Part shown: piece by piece, positions 15,608-24,341 of the stretch
Layout: each line of letters opens with the position of its first letter
Position numbering within the stretch: the stretch's first letter is position 1
Origin: Exiguobacterium acetylicum
GTDB lineage: Bacteria; Bacillota; Bacilli; Exiguobacteriales; Exiguobacteriaceae
Assembly: GCF_022170825.1 (NCBI RefSeq)
Contig: NZ_CP081878.1
Coordinates: 1,514,001-1,578,000, forward strand
Length of the DNA stretch: 64,000 bases
Reading direction: 5' to 3'
Notes under the pieces: model-generated
Seen by the model: only the letters and a program-made list of their open reading frames with translations
Database searches by the model: none
Told to the model about the DNA's origin: nothing
Translations under genes and position numbers: made by a program

Positions 15608-16587
15608 CGGGGTAGTCCTCCTAACGGAATCTGTTCAATGAACGACTGAATGCCGAGTTGCATCAGACCGTCCAGATAATCGGTTTCCCAGTTGCTTTCG
15701 CGCAACTGTGGTAATTTGTCGAGCGGAAATCGCTTGGCGCATTGGTCCGTCAAACGTGTCAACACGTCATTTGTGACGTCTGATGCCGCAAATAAGATGA
15801 CGTCCGGATTCAATGTGACGGTAAAGGAGAGAATGATCCGGCTTAATGCTTCGTACCACTCGTCAGTATGTGGTGAAGTATTTGCGAGGACTTGACCGAC
15901 GTTCCGCTGCTCGTCAAACGGAATGAACGAGATTTCTCCAGCGAAGTGATGTGCGCCACGGACGATGCGCCCGGATACAGCGACACCGGCGCCCGGACCG
16001 TTCGTTCCGAGGTAAACGTAAACAGTCGTCTTGCTTTCCTGAGACGGAGCGATGACAGCCGCGTTCATGTCATTTTCGACGACGACCGGTCGAGCGAACC
16101 GGTCAGTCAGTTCTTGCTGTAAGCGGAGACCGTCTAGCGTCGGATAATCCGGGGCAAACAGGACCAATCCCGTAGCATCAACGGCACCCGCTACACCAAT
16201 CGCAAGAGTTTGAACGGACGGGTGATTGTCTAGTAACGTTGTCAGCGTTTTCAATAAAGTCGAAAAATGATCCGACGAATCAATCGATAAGCGATCCGTC
16301 GTGATCAGGTTGCCACCGACGTCGTGGATCCGATACTTGAGATACGTCCGTTCGATGAATAGGGCGAGTCCATGAAAGCGATCCGTCCGGTAGCGGTACC
16401 GTTTTGCTGGACGTCCCCCACGAATTAACTCAAGCGGCGTCTCTTCGATTTCTTGAGCAACGAGCAACTGATCGATCTGTTTACTCGTTGTCGGAAAACT
16501 GACGTCTAATACTTGGCGAATGGCAGGAATCGTATCGAAATGTTCCATTAAAAAAGCGTGACGAGTCCGTGAAATGAGATCAGTCAA
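15604..16587 (-). CDS. ROK-family transcriptional regulator
   Basis: A 327-residue protein with an N-terminal winged-helix (about residues 1-60; FPTTSKQIDQLLVAQEI) and a ROK sugar-kinase fold. GVAGAVDATG and VVENDMNAAVI are the family landmarks. The usual zinc-binding cysteine cluster of ROK proteins after the GAG.. loop is absent: the protein reads HHFAGEISFIPFDEQRNVG there. TTG start at 16587 follows AGGAGG by eight bases. It heads the operon with the MFS and VOC genes and has a long palindrome upstream, so it probably represses itself and the operon. Confidence 0.85.
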   Translation of the reverse strand: MTDLISRTRHAFLMEHFDTIPAIRQVLDVSFPTTSKQIDQLLVAQEIEETPLELIRGGRPAKRYRYRTDRFHGLALFIERTYLKYRIHDVGGNLITTDRLSIDSSDHFSTLLKTLTTLLDNHPSVQTLAIGVAGAVDATGLVLFAPDYPTLDGLRLQQELTDRFARPVVVENDMNAAVIAPSQESKTTVYVYLGTNGPGAGVAVSGRIVRGAHHFAGEISFIPFDEQRNVGQVLANTSPHTDEWYEALSRIILSFTVTLNPDVILFAASDVTNDVLTRLTDQCAKRFPLDKLPQLRESNWETDYLDGLMQLGIQSFIEQIPLGGLPR

Positions 16588-16611
16588 TAGGAAGTCCTCC
16601 TAATCCGAATT

Positions 16612-16635
16612 ACTTATTAAATTATTTTAATAAGT
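16612..16635. promoter_or_regulatory. Palindromic operator for the ROK regulator
   Basis: ACTTATTAAA (16612-16621) and TTTAATAAGT (16626-16635) form perfect ten-base arms around TTAT. It is AT-rich like known ROK (XylR/NagC type) operators and sits 25 bases before the ROK start codon. Binding by the ROK protein is inferred. Confidence 0.7.
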
Positions 16636-16856
16636 GTCGTTTTGAGTATATCAGATTAGGCAGAGAAGGCAAGTTTAAAAAGGAGGTGTAGGAGTAGAAT
16701 AATTAAGAAAATAACGTTTCATTTTTCATGGGTCTGGTTAATAGTATAAATAGATAAAAAAATTTTAGTCATATATCTTTAATTCATACTATTCCGATTT
16801 GTAATATCTTGGGTAGCTTGTAACGGGAGGTAGATGGCGAGAGGAGTTTTATAATC

Positions 16857-17762
16857 ATGACCACCCCACTATCAACTGATCTAGGGTCCCAAGATATTTT
16901 AGTTGCGATGCGCGATAACGTCGCAATGATCCGCTTCGACCGTCAACGTCGCGTCGTCGACGTCAATGGGTTGTTTGCGAAGACAATGAAATATAAACGA
17001 GAAGAAATGATTGGAATGCAACATCATCTGTTTTGTACGACAGAGTTTGCGATGAGTGATAGTTATCAAGCATTTTGGCATAAATTGTTCAGTGGCTTCA
17101 GTGCAGCGGATAAAATTGAACGAATTGATGCTCATGGTCAGTCCATTTGGCTTGAAGCAACCTACATGCCAATTTACGATGGAACAGAAGTGACGGGCGT
17201 CTTGAAGATCGCTTCTGATATCACGGACCGCCAGCAGATAATTCAACAGTTCGCGACATCGTTTGACACGATTGCGAGTGATTTGAATACACGTTCGATG
17301 CAGGGCGAGAAAGAGAGTCTTGCGTTACGTCAAACGATTGAGCAAATGGCAGAGACGACCCGTGATAATCATCAGACGATTGAACGCCTGCAACGCCAGG
17401 CGCAAGATATCGCGCAAGTGACCGAGACAATCAAAACGATTGCGTCACAGACGAATCTCTTGTCACTCAATGCATCGATCGAGGCAGCGCGAGCTGGTGA
17501 ACACGGAAAAGGATTCAACGTCGTGGCAACAGAAGTTCGGAACCTATCGAAACTTGTTGAACAAGCCGTCGTCGATGTCCGACAGACGACGCAGCGAATG
17601 AATGATGAATTGCAGCGGATTGCCCGCGCAATGACACACGCAACTGTCGATGCAAAGGAGAGTGTTACCGTCGTCGCAGAAACAGTCGAACGGTTCCATG
17701 ACGTCCAGAGTGCGGCATCGACGTTGACCGAGACGGCACGTGATTTTACAAAAGCGATATAA
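16857..17762 (+). CDS. Soluble PAS-domain chemoreceptor
   Basis: A 301-residue methyl-accepting chemotaxis-type signalling protein without membrane helices. An N-terminal PAS domain (about residues 10-125) ends [20 protein letters not shown] shortened signalling domain follows, with the hairpin tip [20 protein letters not shown], which contacts CheA and CheW. The adaptation region is short. Start ATG 16857 lies ten bases after GAGGAG. PAS domains sense redox state, oxygen or ligands in the cytoplasm; a flavin or haem cannot be inferred from the sequence. It is one of three receptors in this window. Confidence 0.9.
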   Translation: MTTPLSTDLGSQDILVAMRDNVAMIRFDRQRRVVDVNGLFAKTMKYKREEMIGMQHHLFCTTEFAMSDSYQAFWHKLFSGFSAADKIERIDAHGQSIWLEATYMPIYDGTEVTGVLKIASDITDRQQIIQQFATSFDTIASDLNTRSMQGEKESLALRQTIEQMAETTRDNHQTIERLQRQAQDIAQVTETIKTIASQTNLLSLNASIEAARAGEHGKGFNVVATEVRNLSKLVEQAVVDVRQTTQRMNDELQRIARAMTHATVDAKESVTVVAETVERFHDVQSAASTLTETARDFTKAI

Positions 17763-17778
17763 GCTAGCAAAGGTTAGG

Positions 17779-17814
17779 CGGCATTCCGGTAAAACGGGGT
17801 GTTGTATTTTTTTT
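17779..17814 (+). terminator. Terminator of the PAS chemoreceptor gene
   Basis: CGGCATTCCG (17779-17788) pairs with CGGGGTGTTG (17795-17804) using several G-U pairs, and a T-rich run follows. Confidence 0.7.
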
Positions 17815-17879
17815 GAAGACTATTCGGATGTTGGAATAATATGTTAATATACAACAAAACGAAAGGGAGCGATTTTTGA

Positions 17880-18368
17880 ATGACTATTCGCACAGCCCGT
17901 CCTGATGATTTTCAGGCATTGATTCCACTATTCCAGCAAATCCACGATCAGCATGTTGCCTTACGCCCTGACCACTACCGTCCGCATGAGATGCCGGTAC
18001 CGGAAGACTTATTCTTGTCCCAACTCGAGAACCCGGCTTATACCTTACTCGTCGCCGAGCATGACGGACTTGCTGGTGTGATCGTCTTAAAAGAAGACAT
18101 CGTCGAAGGAAGTGGCTTCGTCTTCGATAAACATTACTTACGTGTCATCAGTTTAGTTGTTTCAGATACGCATCAAAAACAAGGTGTCGGAAAACGATTG
18201 ATGCAAGCGGCTTACGCACATGCTGAAACGATCGGGTGCGACCGGATTGAGCTCGGCGTCGATGATGCTAATCTAGAGGCAATCGCCTTTTACGAAGCGC
18301 TTGGGATGGATGTCCGCTCAAGACGAATGGAATGGAAAGTGACGTCAAGCAGGGAAACGACGACGTGA
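17880..18368 (+). CDS. GNAT-family N-acetyltransferase
   Basis: A 162-residue GNAT enzyme. The acetyl-CoA-binding stretch is LVVSDTHQKQGVGKRLMQAA, followed by AIAFYEALGMDV, the conserved C-terminal strand region. Start ATG 17880 follows AAAGGGAG. It is the first of three adjacent GNAT genes read in the same direction, with a 34-base gap to the second. The three are unlike in sequence, so this is not a recent tandem duplication. Confidence 0.87.
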   Translation: MTIRTARPDDFQALIPLFQQIHDQHVALRPDHYRPHEMPVPEDLFLSQLENPAYTLLVAEHDGLAGVIVLKEDIVEGSGFVFDKHYLRVISLVVSDTHQKQGVGKRLMQAAYAHAETIGCDRIELGVDDANLEAIAFYEALGMDVRSRRMEWKVTSSRETTT

Positions 18369-18402
18369 CGTCAAACAACAGATACTAGAAAGGGGAGATG
18401 TC

Positions 18403-18984
18403 ATGTTCGCTTTACACGTTTCAGAGAAAATTTCATTACGCTTGATTGAGAGGCATCATGCAGAGGAATTATTCGCACTCGTCGATGCCAACCGTGAACA
18501 TCTGCGCGAATGGCTCGGCTGGGTCGACGGCGCGACAGATGCGACTACATATCGGGAAACGGTCATTCCTGCCTGGCTAGAAGAGTTCGCAAACGGTAAC
18601 GGCTTTACGTGCGGCATCTATTTAGAAAATGAACTCGTCGGAACGATTGCCCTACATGAAATCAACCGTCGTCTCGACATGACATCGATCGGTTATTATT
18701 TAGCGGGAAACGGTCTTAGAAAAGGCATCATGACCGACGTCGTCCGATACGTGACGAACTATTGCTTCGAGACACTCGACTTGAACCGGGTCGTCATCGA
18801 GTGTGCGACGCGGAACATGCGGAGTAGACGGGTTCCAGAGCGGCTTGGTTTTACGGAAGAGGGTGTCTTACGGGACACTGAGAAATTGTACGGTGTCTAT
18901 CATGATGTCGCGGTCTATGCGATGTTACGTCGAGACTGGTCAGCGAAAACGCAGGAGGTGACGACATGCGCATCGAGCAAATGA
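18403..18984 (+). CDS. RimL-type GNAT acetyltransferase
   Basis: A 193-residue protein of the RimJ/RimL branch, which acetylates protein N-termini or related amines. It shows LRLIERHHAEELFALVDANREHLREWLGWVDG at the N-terminus split by the typical Arg-Glu-Trp-Leu motif, then IGYYLAGNGLRKGIMTDVVR as the cofactor loop, and ERLGFTEEGVLRDTEKLYG. It resembles Bacillus YdaF. Start ATG 18403 follows AAAGGGGAG. Its 3' end overlaps the next GNAT gene by 19 bases, so the two are co-translated. Confidence 0.88.
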   Translation: MFALHVSEKISLRLIERHHAEELFALVDANREHLREWLGWVDGATDATTYRETVIPAWLEEFANGNGFTCGIYLENELVGTIALHEINRRLDMTSIGYYLAGNGLRKGIMTDVVRYVTNYCFETLDLNRVVIECATRNMRSRRVPERLGFTEEGVLRDTEKLYGVYHDVAVYAMLRRDWSAKTQEVTTCASSK

Positions 18985-19436
18985 ATCAAGCGACGTATGA
19001 TACTTATCTACCGGTCGCGATCGAAGAATATGCTGCGGAAAAATGTCGTGCTGGTACGTGGGCGGAAAACGAGGCGCTTGAGAAGGCGAGAGCAGATTTC
19101 GCGACGTTATTACCAGATGGTTTGAAGACAAAAGATCATTATTTGTTTACGTTTCGCGACGAGACAGGGCATGATATCGGGATGGTTTGGATTCATGTGA
19201 CGGAGGAGTCACGCGGACGTGAAGCGTTCATCTTCGACGTCAAGATTTCGTCCGATAAACAGAACCAAGGCTACGGGAAGGAAGCGCTACGCTTGCTTGA
19301 AGTGATAGTAAAACGGATGAACGTCAAGAAAATTTCGTTACACGTCTTCGCGCACAACGAACGGGCGATTCATGTCTATGACTCGCTTGGGTACGAGAAG
19401 ACGGATTACTATATGTCGAAGTCGTTGACGGATTAA
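18966..19436 (+). CDS. GNAT-family N-acetyltransferase
   Basis: A 156-residue GNAT enzyme with the cofactor loop SSDKQNQGYGKEALRLLEVI and the end region NERAIHVYDSLGYEKTDYYM. Start ATG 18966 follows GGAGGTGACGAC inside the preceding gene. It is the last gene of the three-GNAT unit, which ends at a strong terminator. Substrate unknown. Confidence 0.87.
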   Translation: MRIEQMNQATYDTYLPVAIEEYAAEKCRAGTWAENEALEKARADFATLLPDGLKTKDHYLFTFRDETGHDIGMVWIHVTEESRGREAFIFDVKISSDKQNQGYGKEALRLLEVIVKRMNVKKISLHVFAHNERAIHVYDSLGYEKTDYYMSKSLTD

Positions 19437-19441
19437 TGGAG

Positions 19442-19470
19442 AAAACCCGCCCAGATGGAGGGCGGGTTTT
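19442..19470 (+). terminator. Bidirectional terminator
   Basis: AAAACCCGCCC (19442-19452) pairs with GGGCGGGTTTT (19460-19470). It serves the GNAT genes and the convergent cls gene. Confidence 0.93.
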
Positions 19471-19471
19471 C

Positions 19472-20911
19472 TTATAAAATCGGCGATAATAATCGGGAGA
19501 TACTCTCTTTGAAACGGATTATCCGTGGACGAGCAGCATATTTTTCAATCGTTAGTCGTTCGCTATCCGCGATATCGGACAAAAAGAGCAGCTCTAGTTC
19601 CTCTGCTACGGCTTGATGATACAGAATCGCATTCATCTCGAAATTCAATCGAAAACTACGCGCGTCGATGTTCGTTGTTCCGACCGAAGCGATCTTACCG
19701 TCGACGACGATTGTCTTCGCATGCATGAAACCGAGTTCATACGTATAGACTTCGGCACCATGTTGAATCAATTCACCGACAGAGGCATAGGTTGCCCAGT
19801 AGACAAACGGATGATCCGGTTGATTCGGAATCATGATTTTTAGTGTCACGCCTGAGGCGAGAGCGATTTTGCAAGCATCCATGAAACTAGCATCTGGGAT
19901 GAAGTAGGGAGACTGGATGTAAATCGATTTTTCAGCGGAATGGATCATTTGAATCAGCATGTTCTTCAAGTATTCCGTTTCAGAATTCGGACCAGATGTG
20001 ACGATTTGAATCGGAACGTGATCGTTTGATGTTTCAAGCGGCGGAATCGGTGCGGTCGACCAATCCGTTCGCTCCCTACTTGCTGCATCCCAGTCTTGTT
20101 CAAAATGATATTCGAGCTCTTCGACGACGGGACCGAGAACGCGCAGATGCGTATCACGCCAGTAACCGAACTGTTCGTCCTCTCCCAGATACTCTGATCC
20201 AACATTAAAACCACCGATATAGCCGATTTGTCGATCAATCGTACATAGTTTTCGATGATTTCGATTATTGATTCGCAGGTTTAGAATGCCGAGGGGGGAA
20301 GAGAAGAACGAACGAACTTCACCGCCATCTTGTTTGAATACTTCAAAGTCCTTTGATTTAAGCTTCCAAGAGCCAACAGCATCATAAAGGATGCGGATCT
20401 TGACGCCTTGTTTTGCCTGTTCGAATAAAGCAGACAGCAATCGCTCCCCAAGCGGATCGCGTTTTAAGATGAAATATTGAATATTGATTTCTACGCGAGC
20501 GTTTCGAATATCGGCGAGCAAGGTATCGAATTTCTGATGACCATCGAACAAGGTCCGAACGTCCGTCGCTTCCGTTAAGAGGGCGTCCGCCGTCCGGTTC
20601 GCTTGAACAATCTTGCGGTACTGGAAAATCGGATTGTCAGAATGGAGTGGTTCGTTCTCTTGCATCTTGATGTCGTGGTCCCGTAAACGTCGGCGTTCTT
20701 TTGGCACATGGTAAAACGTATCCTGTTTTAAAGAACGACCGAGCAGTAGATAGATCAAGAATCCAAGGACTGGCACGAAAAAGAGAATCATCAACCATGC
20801 CCACGTCGCACTGACGTCACGTCGCTCAAAGAACAGGATGGCAATCGCTGCTGCAATATTTGCGATGACGATCGCGTAGAGCAAGATTGATAAAATCAGG
20901 GTATAGTCCAT
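19472..20911 (-). CDS. cls: Cardiolipin synthase
   Basis: A membrane phospholipase D-type enzyme of about 479 residues that joins two phosphatidylglycerol molecules to cardiolipin and glycerol. Two N-terminal helices (about residues 3-25 and 33-57) are followed by two HKD motifs: NHRKLCTIDRQIGYIGGFN and HAKTIVVDGKIASVGTTN. The end region RLLSPIL is typical of the family. I place the start at ATG 20911; TTG 20914 is equally possible after GAGGTG, while the in-frame GTG 20923 lies inside that site. It is divergent from the DedA-like gene; both act on membrane lipids. Confidence 0.93.
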   Translation of the reverse strand: MDYTLILSILLYAIVIANIAAAIAILFFERRDVSATWAWLMILFFVPVLGFLIYLLLGRSLKQDTFYHVPKERRRLRDHDIKMQENEPLHSDNPIFQYRKIVQANRTADALLTEATDVRTLFDGHQKFDTLLADIRNARVEINIQYFILKRDPLGERLLSALFEQAKQGVKIRILYDAVGSWKLKSKDFEVFKQDGGEVRSFFSSPLGILNLRINNRNHRKLCTIDRQIGYIGGFNVGSEYLGEDEQFGYWRDTHLRVLGPVVEELEYHFEQDWDAASRERTDWSTAPIPPLETSNDHVPIQIVTSGPNSETEYLKNMLIQMIHSAEKSIYIQSPYFIPDASFMDACKIALASGVTLKIMIPNQPDHPFVYWATYASVGELIQHGAEVYTYELGFMHAKTIVVDGKIASVGTTNIDARSFRLNFEMNAILYHQAVAEELELLFLSDIADSERLTIEKYAARPRIIRFKESISRLLSPIL

Positions 20912-20964
20912 CAATACGAACACCTCGTTTTCAATTAGAATGATTTTGACGGGAGGGAGAAAGG

Positions 20965-21531
20965 GTGATTTTAGAGTGGTTCCGTTTCATCTCGAGTATC
21001 GTGTTCATCCCGATTTCAGATGATTTATTAGTCATTCGTCAAATAAGTAGTTGGTTGCGACACGGACACCAACCAATCGTGATTTTTCTATTAGTCTGGT
21101 CTGCCTGTTTCGTTTGCTTTAATCTCTTCTACGGTATTCCTCGTTTGTTTCGAAAACTCCCTTTCTTTCAAAAGCTCTTAACGAATAAACATCTAGCAAA
21201 AGCAGAAGCGGTTCTTCAGGAGAAAGGAACGGTTGCCATCGCCACCTCATTTTTCCTTCCTGGTGTTCGTCGTCCGATTCATTATATGGCAGGGTTGCTC
21301 GCCTATCCATTTCGCCCTTATATCATCGTGACGTTCGCTGGTACAGGCATCTATGCGTTACTCTGGACGATTCTGATCAATCGTTTAGGAGCCTATGGAC
21401 TATTGAATCGATTTTCTATCTGGTGGGCAACGCATAGTGGTGTTTTGTTACTTCCTGGTATCGTGGTCTTATGTGGCATCTTATGTTGGATCTTCCGGGA
21501 CACGATCCGGAACTGGTTCGTCCGTTCGTAG
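20965..21531 (+). CDS. DedA/VTT-family membrane protein
   Basis: A 188-residue protein with five or six membrane segments. The centre, SFFLPGVRRPIHYMAGLL followed by YPFRPYIIVTFAGTGIYAL, fits the DedA family, where a Phe-x-Pro-Gly-x-Arg motif enters a re-entrant helix. Such proteins move phospholipids or undecaprenyl phosphate between membrane leaflets. GTG start 20965 follows GGGAGGG. The gene is adjacent to cls and its last 51 bases overlap the 3' end of the convergent AI-2E-type gene. Confidence 0.8.
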   Translation: MILEWFRFISSIVFIPISDDLLVIRQISSWLRHGHQPIVIFLLVWSACFVCFNLFYGIPRLFRKLPFFQKLLTNKHLAKAEAVLQEKGTVAIATSFFLPGVRRPIHYMAGLLAYPFRPYIIVTFAGTGIYALLWTILINRLGAYGLLNRFSIWWATHSGVLLLPGIVVLCGILCWIFRDTIRNWFVRS

Positions 21532-22623
21532 GGCATGGTTTCGCAGTCGTGCCAGCTTCATGATGTTAAGCACCGTGACTTTAGCGACAGCATAAAATGG
21601 AACGGCAAGTAACATGCCGAGAATCCCTGCGAGTTGCCCGGCGACAAGTAAGACGACCGTGATCGTGATCGGATGAACTTTTAGTGACTTTCCTTGAACG
21701 AGTGGGGATATGACGTTGGCATCAAGTTGTTGCACGATCGTAATCCCGATGATGGCATATAATCCTTTGATCGGTTCATCCAAAAAGCCGATCACGACTG
21801 CTGGGGCGGCACCAAGAAATGGTCCGAGATACGGGATGATGTTCGTCGCGAAGATGAATAGTCCGAGTGGTAAAAAATACGGAATATCGAGCCACCAGAG
21901 AACAACTGTTGCGAGACTCCCGACGAATGTACAGACGATTAATTGAGCTCGGACATACGAGCGAATCGTTCCGTTCATATCCTTTAAAATGAGCAAGGCT
22001 TCCTCTCGATAACTCGTCGGAATGAAGCGAACGATGGCGGAAGGCAACTTCTTCCCATCAACGAGCATGAAGACATATAAGAACAGGGCGATGAATAACG
22101 TGAAGACTGTTGAAGCGATGAACTGAATCAACCACAAGATGGATCCAGCGATCGACGAGAAGAGATTTCCAAGAAGTGACGATGCACTTTTCAGCGAATT
22201 CTCAAAGGATGAAACATTGTTGTCAAAGGATGGAATGGATGTTCCGTACTTCGCGAATAAGGATAAGACTTGAGCATACAAGCGTTCAGCGAATCCAGGT
22301 ACGGCAGCGATGAAGGCGAAAAGCTGTTTTGTGATGAGCGGGAATAAGGTTAGGAAGAATAGGATGACGAGACTGAACAAGAGTACTAAGACGATGAAAA
22401 TCGCCAATTTCCGGGAGTGGAGACGACGTTCGAGTAAATCGACGAAGCCGACAGATAGATAAAATAAGATACCAGCTAAGATGAAAGGGGTGAAAATCGT
22501 CGTGAAGAGGACAAATAACGGATAAAAGAGAAAGTCGACGAGCCGTGCCATATAGATGATGCTGAGGATAAGTAAGATGAACAGACCAATACGAAAGGAA
22601 CGATTGGAAATCAATCTGGACAA
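21481..22623 (-). CDS. AI-2E family transporter
   Basis: A 380-residue membrane protein with about eight helices. The late segment LGLFIFATNIIPYLGPFLG and then DANVISPLVQGKSLKVHP are hallmarks of the AI-2E (YdbI/YtvI-like) family, members of which include exporters and Na+/H+ antiporters. TTG start 22623 follows AGGAGGT by six bases; a further ATG upstream would put this site inside the coding region. The C-terminal tail is basic, then acidic and proline-rich, and it overlaps the DedA gene on the opposite strand by 51 bases. Substrate is unknown. Confidence 0.85.
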   Translation of the reverse strand: MSRLISNRSFRIGLFILLILSIIYMARLVDFLFYPLFVLFTTIFTPFILAGILFYLSVGFVDLLERRLHSRKLAIFIVLVLLFSLVILFFLTLFPLITKQLFAFIAAVPGFAERLYAQVLSLFAKYGTSIPSFDNNVSSFENSLKSASSLLGNLFSSIAGSILWLIQFIASTVFTLFIALFLYVFMLVDGKKLPSAIVRFIPTSYREEALLILKDMNGTIRSYVRAQLIVCTFVGSLATVVLWWLDIPYFLPLGLFIFATNIIPYLGPFLGAAPAVVIGFLDEPIKGLYAIIGITIVQQLDANVISPLVQGKSLKVHPITITVVLLVAGQLAGILGMLLAVPFYAVAKVTVLNIMKLARLRNHALRTDEPVPDRVPEDPT

Positions 22624-23018
22624 GGCAATACCTCCTCTAAGATTCATGGATATGATATCCTTTCCCCAAAATAACTAAAATAATTGGAAAAGGATGAATT
22701 AGCGATTCTTTTTTCACATATATTTGTTAATTTTTCGATGGAATGGGTAATGGTAAGTTATGCTGTTTAGACATGTGATTTGTCGTCAGTCTATCCCTTT
22801 TTTCCACCTCAAGACGTTCCTTTACCTCATCCTTCATGCGTACATAGTCAGTCCTGAACGTCACTCTTCCTTTCTCGTCCGTATAATCACTCGTACCCCC
22901 TCATCAATCACTTCAATTCTTTCATCTCAGATATCTAATTAGTTCACTAAATACCTTTGGATACGTCTTGTCCTGTTTTTTTATAATGACAAAGTTGCTT
23001 AGATGAAAAGGAGGAATC
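22624..23018 (+). promoter_or_regulatory. Intergenic region with promoter of the M20 peptidase gene
   Basis: 395 bases without a gene. TATAAT at 22982-22987 with TTGGAT 19 bases upstream is a possible promoter. The middle is pyrimidine-rich on the plus strand (runs such as CCCTTTTTTCCACC). An open frame of 60 codons at 22760 has no ribosome site. No hairpin, riboswitch or repeat was recognised. Confidence 0.4.
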
Positions 23019-24143
23019 ATGATGTCAACGGCTCGACTCATTCAAGAATTCAAGGAACTCGTACGCATCGACTCCGTCTCTTTTGCGGAAGGTCCATTCC
23101 AGAAAGAGTTGATTCAGCGTTTTCAAGGTCTTGGTCTGACCATTGAGGAAGATGCATCAAAAGAAAAAACGGGACTTGGAGCGAATAACTTCATTGCAAG
23201 GCTTGAAGGTGATACCTCAATCAAACCACTCTTTTTTTCATCGCATATGGATACGGTCTCTCCTGGTCAAGGCATTCAACCCCGCGAACGAGACGGTCGG
23301 ATCGAATCTGACCAGACGACGATTCTTGGAGCGGATGATAAGGCAGGAATTGCGATCATGATTGAGATGATTCAGTGTCTAAAAGAGCAACAGATCCCAC
23401 ATGGTCCAATCGAATTCATTCTGACGGCAGGCGAGGAAGTCGGATTGTTAGGCGCAAAAGCTGTCGATATGACAATGTTACGGGCAACGTATGGTTATGT
23501 CCTTGATAACGGTGGTCCGGTCGGTGGAATCATCACGACGAGTCCATCGATGTATCGATTAGATGTAAAAGTGACTGGTCGAGCTGCTCACGCTGGTCTG
23601 GAACCGGAAAAAGGGATATCAGCAATCGAAGTCGCTACTCATGCGATCAGTCGGATGAAGTTAGGACGGATTGATCACGAAACGACAGCGAACATCGGTC
23701 TCGTGCAAGGTGGAACGGCGATGAACGTCGTCATGGAACAGTTGGAATTCGTTGGAGAAGTCCGCTCGTTTGATCATCATAAGTGCTTAGAGCAAGTCAA
23801 CATGATGGAAACGCTGTTAAACGAAGCGGTCTCGACATACGGAGCAAAATTGGAATTTCATGCGACACCACTCATCACAGGGTATCACTTTGAAGAGACA
23901 CATCCGTTACTCGTTCATGCCAAAACATGTCTTGAGACAATCGGACGACGTGTTCGCTTTGAACGAAGTGGTGGAGGCACGGATGCCAATGTCTTCAATG
24001 AACAAGGTAAAGTCGTCGTGAATCTATCGATTGGATATGATGAAATTCATACGGTAAATGAATATATTCCGGTTGATGAGTTCGAACAGGCCGTCATCCT
24101 CACTCTTGAGCTCGTGCGGCAGATGCCTTCGTTCCCAGCATGA
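23019..24143 (+). CDS. M20-family metallopeptidase, PepT/YqjE-like
   Basis: A 374-residue cytoplasmic zinc peptidase. The metal ligands are visible in order: SSHMDTVSPG, GADDKAGIA (bridging Asp), TAGEEVGLLG (catalytic and metal Glu pair), GYVLDNGG, and the C-terminal His of NEYIPVDEF region preceded by EIHTVNEYIP. A dimerisation domain (about residues 180-290; RAAHAGLEPEKG) lies between. Start ATG 23019 follows AAAAGGAGG, with a second ATG directly after. It probably removes N-terminal residues from short peptides. The membrane carrier 198 bases downstream may supply a substrate, which is not certain. Confidence 0.9.
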   Translation: MMSTARLIQEFKELVRIDSVSFAEGPFQKELIQRFQGLGLTIEEDASKEKTGLGANNFIARLEGDTSIKPLFFSSHMDTVSPGQGIQPRERDGRIESDQTTILGADDKAGIAIMIEMIQCLKEQQIPHGPIEFILTAGEEVGLLGAKAVDMTMLRATYGYVLDNGGPVGGIITTSPSMYRLDVKVTGRAAHAGLEPEKGISAIEVATHAISRMKLGRIDHETTANIGLVQGGTAMNVVMEQLEFVGEVRSFDHHKCLEQVNMMETLLNEAVSTYGAKLEFHATPLITGYHFEETHPLLVHAKTCLETIGRRVRFERSGGGTDANVFNEQGKVVVNLSIGYDEIHTVNEYIPVDEFEQAVILTLELVRQMPSFPA

Positions 24144-24341
24144 CGGTGTTTACTTTGGAAAACGACTACTCCGACGAACCGAAAAAAGACGAATCTTGAT
24201 CATGAAGCGTTCCGAATATTCTTCTGCCATTCGAATACTGCATTTTATCACCTGTCGTTCCTTCATTATCGTTTTCAGCGTCGCCGATGTTCACGGTTTA
24301 GGGTTTACTACCAACCGGTCGTCTGAAAAGGAGGAACACGC

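Noticed and set aside
18966-18984. Frameshift between the two GNAT genes
   Set aside because: Both proteins are complete with their own landmarks and the second has its own ribosome site; it is a normal overlap.
22760-22942. Open frame of 60 codons in the gap before the M20 peptidase gene
   Set aside because: No ribosome site and odd composition (many His, Ile, Ser from a pyrimidine-rich stretch).
24144-24341. Possible riboswitch or leader between the peptidase and carrier genes
   Set aside because: No recognised conserved core or clear terminator hairpin was found by eye in these 198 bases.
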